Of a stretch of 10,174 nucleotides of DNA, positions 5,519 through 10,174 are shown piece by piece (the stretch's first letter is position 1; each line of letters opens with the position of its first letter). The position numbers and the translations under genes are program-made. This stretch comes from Urinicoccus sp. (GTDB lineage: Bacteria > Bacillota > Clostridia > Tissierellales > Peptoniphilaceae), in the NCBI GenBank assembly GCA_029983435.1, contig JASBZN010000029.1:1-10174 (forward strand), written 5' to 3'. A model generated the notes under the pieces. The model saw nothing but the letters and a program-made list of their open reading frames with translations, did no database searches and was not told where the DNA came from.

Positions 5519-6403
5519 ATGCATTTTCAAGAACTAATGCAAACTTTACAAAACTATTGGAAAGAACAGGGTTGTATCATAATGGAGCCCTATGATATTG
5601 AAAAGGGGGCAGGGACGATGAACCCCTTAACCTTTTTAAAAGCCCTAGGGCCAGAACCATGGAGAACGGTTTATGTAGAGCCATCAAGAAGGCCTGCAGA
5701 TGCTCGTTATGGGGAAAACCCAAATCGTTTATACCAACATCATCAACTACAAGTTATCTTGAAGCCATCTCCAGAGAATGTTCAAGAACTTTACTTAAAG
5801 AGTCTACAAATGATTGGGATTGATGTTAAAAAACATGATATCCGTTTCGTTGAAGATAACTGGGAATCTCCTACTTTAGGAGCCTGGGGTTTAGGCTGGG
5901 AAGTTTGGTTAGATGGAATGGAAATAACTCAATTCACATATTTCCAACAAGTTGGATCCATTAACTGCGACTTAGAATCAGCAGAGTTAACGTATGGTTT
6001 GGAAAGAATTGCGATGTATCTTCAAGATGTAGACAGTGTCTATGATATTACTTGGAATGATCAAGTAAAGTATGGAGACATTTTTCACACTGCAGAATAC
6101 GAGCATTCAGTCTATAGTTTTGAATTAGCAGATGTGGAAATGCTTAAAAATCTTTTTGACACCTATGAAAAAGAATCCCAAAGAATCATTGAACAAGGTC
6201 TTGCGATGCCTGCGTATGACTATGTTTTAAAATGTTCTCATACCTTTAATGTCCTAGATGCCAGGGGAGCCATTTCTGTATCCGAAAGGACAGGTTATAT
6301 TGGCCGAGTTCGGAGTTTGGCAAGAAAAGTTGCATCGGAATACTTAAAACAAAGAGAAAAAATGGAATTTCCACTTTTAAAGGCAGGTGCGGATCATGAA
6401 TAA
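5519..6403 (+). CDS. glyQ: Glycyl-tRNA synthetase alpha subunit
   Basis: Catalytic subunit of the bacterial alpha2-beta2 glycyl-tRNA synthetase, a class II enzyme that activates glycine with ATP for attachment to tRNA-Gly. The near-invariant family segments are present in order: ELMQTLQNYWKEQGCI, GAGTMNPLTFLKALGPEPW, YVEPSRRPADARYGENPNRL, QLQVILKPSP, EDNWESPTLGAWGLGWEVW, DGMEITQFTYFQQ and ELTYGLERIAMYLQ. The C-terminal helical part includes AYDYVLKCSHTFNVLDARGAISVSERTGYIGRVR. At 294 aa it matches the usual ~295-303. It overlaps glyS by 8 nt, fitting coupled synthesis of the two subunits. Only 16 nt separate it from recO, so the T-box leader that precedes glyQS in B. subtilis is not present directly upstream. 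Confidence 0.98.
   Translation: MHFQELMQTLQNYWKEQGCIIMEPYDIEKGAGTMNPLTFLKALGPEPWRTVYVEPSRRPADARYGENPNRLYQHHQLQVILKPSPENVQELYLKSLQMIGIDVKKHDIRFVEDNWESPTLGAWGLGWEVWLDGMEITQFTYFQQVGSINCDLESAELTYGLERIAMYLQDVDSVYDITWNDQVKYGDIFHTAEYEHSVYSFELADVEMLKNLFDTYEKESQRIIEQGLAMPAYDYVLKCSHTFNVLDARGAISVSERTGYIGRVRSLARKVASEYLKQREKMEFPLLKAGADHE
6385..6389 (+). promoter_or_regulatory. Ribosome-binding site deciding the glyS start
   Basis: AGGTG within the glyQ 3' end is 6 nt from ATG 6396. This favours ATG 6396 over the in-frame GTG at 6387, which overlaps this site and would add only three residues atypical for the family. Confidence 0.6.
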
Positions 6404-8477
6404 ACAGTATTTACTTGAGATTGGGGTAGAAGAACTTCCAGCACGTTTTGTTGAAATGGGCCTAAATCAATTACAAAATCAAATAAAAAAACGGTTAACA
6501 GATGAAGCCATTGAATTTAAAGAAATCAAAACATATGCGACCCCTAGAAGGTTAACTATTCTTATAGAAGACTTAGCAGAACTTCAAAAAAATATGGAAG
6601 AGATTGTCAAGGGACCTTCTGTTAAAATTTCCTACGATGAAAACCATGAACCAACAAAACCTCTCTTAGGCTTTATGAAAAGCAAGGGCTTAAAAGAAGA
6701 AGACCTTTATCAAGAAGAATTTAAGGGAACCGATTATATTTTTGCTAAGATTAAAACAGGTGGTAGACCTGTTGATGAAATTTTAAAAGAAATTATTCCT
6801 GAAAGTATTCGGGCTATTTCCTTCCCAAAAAATATGCGGTGGGGAGGAAAAAACCTTCGTTTTGCTAGACCAATTCGCTGGATTGTATCTCTTTTGAATG
6901 ACCAAGTCCTTCCTTTTGACTTTGAGTCTATTCCTGTAGGGAATTTAACCAGGGGTCATCGATTTTTAGGAAAGAACCCCTTGTTGATTCCCAGCGTAGA
7001 TAGCTATGAAGATCTTTTACTAGAAAACTATGTTATTGTAGACCAGAAAAAACGCTATGAAACGATTAAGTATCAAGCAAATCGAAAGGCAAAATCCTTG
7101 GGTGGGGAGATTAAAGACGATGAGGACCTCTTCCAAGAACTAACCTATATTGTGGAATATCCAACAGCCATTGTGGGAAATGTAAATGAAAAATACATGA
7201 GTCTTCCATCCGTTGTAATAACGACTCCCATGCGGGAACATTTGAGGTATATTCCTGTGTATGATAATGAAGGAGCCTTAAAACCTTATTTCATAACCAT
7301 TCGAAACGGGAATGAAGAATACCAAGAAATTGTAGCTCAAGGAAACGAAAAAGTTTTGGCTGCAAGGCTGGAAGATGCTGTTTTCTTTTATGAAGAAGAC
7401 CAAAAGAAAGTTTTACAAAACCGCGTAGAAGACTTAAAAGGTGTTATGTTCCATGATAAACTAGGAACCTTATATGATAAAACCAACCGTTTGAAAGAGT
7501 TAACCGAGCAAATTGGAGATTATCTACAAGTTGCAGAAGAAACAAAAAAAGCTCTTTTACAAGCATCTACCTTAGCTAAGGCGGATCTTGTAACCAATAT
7601 GGTTCAAGAATTTACAGAGTTGCAAGGCCTCGTAGGTTCTATTTATGCACAAAACCAAGGAGAGGCAGAAATTATTTCTACTGCTTTAAATGAGCAATAC
7701 ATGCCTCGTAGAGCCAATGGAGACCTACCAAAAACTACAACAGGCTCTATTTTATCTATTGCAGATAAGTTAGATACAATTGTGGGACTTTTTGCCATTG
7801 ATTTGGTTCCTACAGGAAGTCAGGATCCTTTTGGTTTGAGAAGACAAGCCATTGGCTTAATCAATATTATTAAAAATAAAAACTGGCACCTTCCCCTATC
7901 TATTGTAGTGGACTATGCTCTTTATATTTATGTGGGACATCAAGAGTTAGTTTTTGATTATAATGTTGTTAAAGAAACCATTATGGATTTCTTATTGGGA
8001 CGGATTCAACAAATGCTTTTAGATGAAGGCTATCGTTACGATGTCATAGATGCTGTTTTGGCAACAGGGGCAGATGATGTAGTAGAGATCTTTAAGTCCT
8101 GCCAAGACGTTACTAAGGCTTTAGAAGTTTTACCAAAAGACTTTTATGAAGCATATATTCGCTTGGCCCATTTAGCTGTGAAATATGATGGAGTTATGGA
8201 ATTTAATCCAGAAAGTTTAGTAGAAGAAGAGGAAAAAAACCTCTATGCTAAATTCTTACAAGCTAAGGAAACCATAGAAAAAGACTTAACTGTATCGGAT
8301 TATTTAGGAAAATTAGAAGTCCTTAATGAGTTAACACCTTCTATCCATCAATATTTTGATCGGGTAATGGTTTTGACGGAAGATAAGTTGTTATCAGAAA
8401 ATCGTTTAAGCATGTTGGATATGATTTATCAAGAACTTAAGGGCATTATGGACATCAATCAATTAGTTTTAGAATAG
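6396..8477 (+). CDS. glyS: Glycyl-tRNA synthetase beta subunit
   Basis: Beta subunit of tetrameric glycyl-tRNA synthetase, mainly responsible for tRNA-Gly recognition. The diagnostic N-terminus MNKQYLLEIGVEELPARF supports ATG 6396 (693 aa, close to the usual ~680-690) over GTG 6387. Conserved segments follow: YATPRRLTILIEDLA, VKGPS, FPKNMRWGG, FARPIRWIVSLL, GHRFLG, YIVEYPTAIVG and LPSVVITTPMREHLRYI. Next come NGNEEYQEIVAQGNEKVLAARLEDAVFFYEED (in part), DKLGTLYDKTNRLKEL and the HD-like region LAKADLVTNMVQEFTELQGLVG. ADKLDTIVGLFAIDLVPTGSQDPFGLRR precedes a C-terminal DALR-type anticodon-binding helical domain (FFDRVMV-like segment YFDRVMVLTED). No break is seen. CcpN starts 9 nt after the stop, so an accessory regulator follows in the same transcript. 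Confidence 0.98.
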   Translation: MNKQYLLEIGVEELPARFVEMGLNQLQNQIKKRLTDEAIEFKEIKTYATPRRLTILIEDLAELQKNMEEIVKGPSVKISYDENHEPTKPLLGFMKSKGLKEEDLYQEEFKGTDYIFAKIKTGGRPVDEILKEIIPESIRAISFPKNMRWGGKNLRFARPIRWIVSLLNDQVLPFDFESIPVGNLTRGHRFLGKNPLLIPSVDSYEDLLLENYVIVDQKKRYETIKYQANRKAKSLGGEIKDDEDLFQELTYIVEYPTAIVGNVNEKYMSLPSVVITTPMREHLRYIPVYDNEGALKPYFITIRNGNEEYQEIVAQGNEKVLAARLEDAVFFYEEDQKKVLQNRVEDLKGVMFHDKLGTLYDKTNRLKELTEQIGDYLQVAEETKKALLQASTLAKADLVTNMVQEFTELQGLVGSIYAQNQGEAEIISTALNEQYMPRRANGDLPKTTTGSILSIADKLDTIVGLFAIDLVPTGSQDPFGLRRQAIGLINIIKNKNWHLPLSIVVDYALYIYVGHQELVFDYNVVKETIMDFLLGRIQQMLLDEGYRYDVIDAVLATGADDVVEIFKSCQDVTKALEVLPKDFYEAYIRLAHLAVKYDGVMEFNPESLVEEEEKNLYAKFLQAKETIEKDLTVSDYLGKLEVLNELTPSIHQYFDRVMVLTEDKLLSENRLSMLDMIYQELKGIMDINQLVLE

Positions 8478-8486
8478 GAAGATAGG

Positions 8487-9104
8487 ATGAATTTTACAGC
8501 GAGGCAGAATAAAATAATAAATATTGTCAAGGAATTTCAACCCATTACAGGGGAGGAAATTGCCAGTAAATTAAATTTGTCTCGTGCCACTCTCAGGCCA
8601 GACTTTACCCTTTTAACAATGGTAGAGGTTTTAGGAGCTAGGCCCAAAGTAGGTTATTATTATCTTGGCAACCACCATCTTACCAATCAAAATATAAAAT
8701 CCTTAGATATGTCTGTCCAAGAAGTAATGAGTTTACCCATTGTGACAGAAGAACAGACTCCTATCTATGATGCCATTGTCTCTTTATTTTTAGAAGATGT
8801 TGGGACTCTGTTTATTACAAATGGTGGTTTTTTAACAGGCGTTGTTTCTAGAAAAGATCTCTTACGCTCTTTTTTAGGGGGGCAAACAGAGGAAACGCCT
8901 GTAGGAGTAATCATGACCAGAAAACCTAAAATTATTATGGTGGACAAAGAAGCTTCTGTATTAAAAGCAACGAAGCTTATTGTGGACCATGGTATCGATG
9001 CGATTCCAGTGGTATCGAAGGAAGAAGGAGGAGACCTTGTTGTAGGTCGCTACACAAAAACGAATATAGCGAAATTGTTTGTTGAACTCATAGAAAGTAA
9101 TTAG
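8487..9104 (+). CDS. ccpN: CcpN-like transcriptional repressor (HTH + two CBS domains)
   Basis: Homologue of B. subtilis CcpN (YqzB), which represses the gluconeogenic genes gapB and pckA during growth on glucose. Residues 4-48 form a winged helix-turn-helix (ITGEEIASKLNLSRATLRPDFTLLTM) followed by the wing PKVGYYYLG. Two CBS domains follow, about 76-130 (VQEVMSLPIVTEEQTPIYDAI ... GVVSRKDLLRSF) and 138-203 (PVGVIMTRKP ... ATKLIVDHGIDAIPVV ... VGRYTKTNIAKL). CBS pairs commonly sense adenine nucleotides, and ATP/ADP binding is described for CcpN. Length (205 aa) matches B. subtilis (~212). It lies 10 nt ahead of ppsR, as in many Firmicutes, so a protein-level and a transcription-level control of the pyruvate-PEP node are co-expressed. 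In clostridia the targets probably include the PPDK gene, which is not in this window. The start has AGGAAGATAGG just upstream of ATG. Confidence 0.93.
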   Translation: MNFTARQNKIINIVKEFQPITGEEIASKLNLSRATLRPDFTLLTMVEVLGARPKVGYYYLGNHHLTNQNIKSLDMSVQEVMSLPIVTEEQTPIYDAIVSLFLEDVGTLFITNGGFLTGVVSRKDLLRSFLGGQTEETPVGVIMTRKPKIIMVDKEASVLKATKLIVDHGIDAIPVVSKEEGGDLVVGRYTKTNIAKLFVELIESN

Positions 9105-9114
9105 GGGAGAAAAG

Positions 9115-9933
9115 ATGAAAGATAGTCCAATCACAATATATGTCATTTCTGATTCTATTGGAGAGACGGGAGAATTAATTGCAAAGGCTGCAATTAAGCA
9201 GTTTCAACAATCTAATTATGAAATCTTAAGATTTCCTTACCACAACTCCATTGAAGCCATTGAACCGGTTTTTGAGGATATGATCACAAAGGATAAAAAG
9301 ATTTTAATCTACACCAATGTAGAAGAAAACACTAGAAAATATATTGAAAATAGAACCAAAGAATTAAATATTCCAGTAGTAGATGTAATGGGACCACCAA
9401 TGGATGCTTTAGAAAAGACCTTTGGTTATGGACCTTTAAGAGAACCAGGACTTATCCGTCGTCTAGACGAAAATTACTTTAAGCGAGTAGAAGCTATTGA
9501 ATTTGCAGTTAAGTATGATGATGGGAAAGATCCAAGGGGGATTATGGAATCAGACCTGCTTATTTTGGGGATTTCCAGAACATCTAAGACACCCTTGTCT
9601 ATGTACTTGGCCCATAAACTAATAAAAGTTTGTAATGTTCCCTTAGTACCAGAAGTTCCTGTTCCAGCGGAGGTCTATAAAAAGAATCCAAAACAAATTG
9701 TAGGACTAATTGCAAGGCCTGATAAAATTTATTCTATTCGGGAAGAGCGATTGCGGTCTCTTGGACTTCTTTCTTCAGCTAAATATGCAAATATTGACCG
9801 GATTGAAGAAGAAATTGAATATTCCACCCGGGTGATGAATGAGATAGGATGTCCTATTATTGATGTGACCTATAAGGCTATTGAAGAAACGGCAGAGATT
9901 ATTATCGAATACATTAATCAAACAGAGGAATGA
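9115..9933 (+). CDS. ppsR: Pyruvate, phosphate dikinase regulatory protein (PDRP, YqfL)
   Basis: Bifunctional serine/threonine kinase and phosphorylase of the DUF299 family. It switches pyruvate, phosphate dikinase off by ADP-dependent phosphorylation of a threonine and on by Pi-dependent removal. The N-terminus ITIYVISDSIGETGELIAKAA and the internal segments RFPYHNS, DVMGPPMDALE, RRLDENYFKRVEAIEFAVKYDDG and IMESDLLILGISRTSKTPLSMYLA are diagnostic. The nucleotide-binding loop GISRTSKT lies at 152-159. Further family segments are NVPLVPEVPVP, VGLIARPDKI and YSTRVMNEIGCPIIDVTYKAIEETAEII. At 272 aa the length is typical. Its substrate PPDK is not encoded here; a phosphoenolpyruvate synthase substrate, as in enterobacteria, is less likely in a clostridial context. 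ATG follows AGGGGAG. The name ppdR is also used for such genes. Confidence 0.96.
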   Translation: MKDSPITIYVISDSIGETGELIAKAAIKQFQQSNYEILRFPYHNSIEAIEPVFEDMITKDKKILIYTNVEENTRKYIENRTKELNIPVVDVMGPPMDALEKTFGYGPLREPGLIRRLDENYFKRVEAIEFAVKYDDGKDPRGIMESDLLILGISRTSKTPLSMYLAHKLIKVCNVPLVPEVPVPAEVYKKNPKQIVGLIARPDKIYSIREERLRSLGLLSSAKYANIDRIEEEIEYSTRVMNEIGCPIIDVTYKAIEETAEIIIEYINQTEE

Positions 9934-9936
9934 GGG
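9932..9936 (+). promoter_or_regulatory. Ribosome-binding site for the dgt-like gene
   Basis: GAGGG overlaps the ppsR stop codon and lies 5 nt before ATG 9942, or 2 nt before ATG 9939. It favours 9942 as the start and argues against the in-frame ATG at 9930. Confidence 0.55.
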
Positions 9937-9941
9937 AAATG

Positions 9942-10174
9942 ATGATTCGGGATCGTCTAGCTTTAGAAAATTTAGAAGAAGAAGTTCTTTCTTCCAAAGC
10001 AACTTTATCTAAAAATTCCATTGGCCGCCTAAAAGAGGAAGGAGCTTGTCCTTGGAGGACGGCATTTCAAAGAGACCGAGACCGTATTCTTCATTCTAAA
10101 AGTTTTCGGCGTTTAAAGCATAAAACCCAAGTTTTTATTGCACCGGAGCAAGACCACTATCGGACTCGCCTGAC
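9942..10174 (+). CDS. dgt: dGTP triphosphohydrolase-like HD-domain protein, 3'-truncated by window edge
   Basis: First 77 codons of a deoxyguanosinetriphosphate triphosphohydrolase-like protein (dNTPase, HD superfamily), which cleaves dNTPs to deoxynucleosides and triphosphate. The visible part begins MIRDRLALENLEEEVLS, then shows SIGRLKEE and the strongly conserved FQRDRDRILHSKSFRRLKHKTQVF and APEQDHYRTRLT. The next residue in the family is the first metal-binding histidine of the HD site, just past the window end, so the catalytic residues cannot be checked. The frame is open to the last base. ATG 9942 is preferred from ribosome-binding-site spacing; 9939 and 9930 are in-frame alternatives, the last overlapping the ppsR stop. 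In related clostridia dgt often stands directly before dnaG and rpoD, which would be expected to the right. Confidence 0.93.
   Translation, partial: MIRDRLALENLEEEVLSSKATLSKNSIGRLKEEGACPWRTAFQRDRDRILHSKSFRRLKHKTQVFIAPEQDHYRTRL

Noticed and set aside
6387..6389. GTG 6387 as the glyS start
   Set aside because: ATG 6396 gives the typical family N-terminus and has AGGTG at 6-nt spacing; the GTG is part of that ribosome-binding site.
8991..9018. Direct repeat of GGTATCGA in ccpN
   Set aside because: Only two 8-nt copies inside a conserved coding region; consistent with chance.
8765..9146. Two minus-strand open frames opposite ccpN and the ppsR start
   Set aside because: Both are complements of clear + strand genes, with no motifs or start signals supporting translation.
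9775..10002. Minus-strand open frame across the ppsR-dgt junction
   Set aside because: It is antisense to two well-supported genes and has no family features.
1..10174. CRISPR array, mobile element, tRNA/rRNA or horizontally acquired island
   Set aside because: No regularly spaced repeats, transposase or integrase genes, or RNA-gene signatures were seen; all genes are conserved core genes with similar base and codon use.

Overview
This window is a dense, AT-rich, single-strand gene run from a low-GC Gram-positive bacterium (Firmicutes). Gene content and order match the conserved chromosomal segment that leads into dnaG-rpoD (sigA) in Bacillus and Clostridia: floA, phoH, ybeY, dgkA, cdd, era, recO, glyQ, glyS, ccpN, ppsR. 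A dgt-like gene follows ppsR. Dgt directly after ppsR, a DgkA-PAP2 fusion, and the absence of yqfC, yqfD and pgpH from their usual slots suggest a clostridial or Tissierellia-type anaerobe, perhaps a non-spore-former. The species cannot be named from this sequence alone.

Layout, all on the + strand: (1) 1-1307, the 3' part of the flotillin gene floA, which enters from the left edge, then an uncharacterised 126-residue charged protein 2 nt downstream. (2) 1334-2813, phoH and ybeY (RNA metabolism and ribosome maturation), overlapping by 26 nt. (3) 2800-3516, a membrane protein joining a DgkA-type lipid kinase to a PAP2-type phosphatase domain, probably in undecaprenyl lipid recycling. (4) 3509-5502, cdd, era and recO (pyrimidine salvage, 30S assembly GTPase, recombination mediator). 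(5) 5519-8477, glyQ and glyS, the two subunits of tetrameric glycyl-tRNA synthetase. (6) 8487-9933, ccpN and ppsR, a transcription factor and a bifunctional PPDK kinase/phosphorylase that both act on the glycolysis/gluconeogenesis switch. (7) 9942 to the right edge, the start of a dGTPase-like HD hydrolase.

No gap between genes exceeds 26 nt and several genes overlap, so the window looks like part of one long operon. I see no terminator, promoter, T-box, tRNA, rRNA, CRISPR or mobile element. Both edge genes are cut by the window rather than broken. I found no exotic new system. The points most worth a second look are the unknown protein coupled to floA, the DgkA-PAP2 fusion with altered phosphatase motifs, a RecO without zinc-ligand cysteines, the missing sporulation and c-di-AMP genes, the lack of room for a T-box ahead of glyQS, and a perfect 10-bp inverted repeat inside recO.
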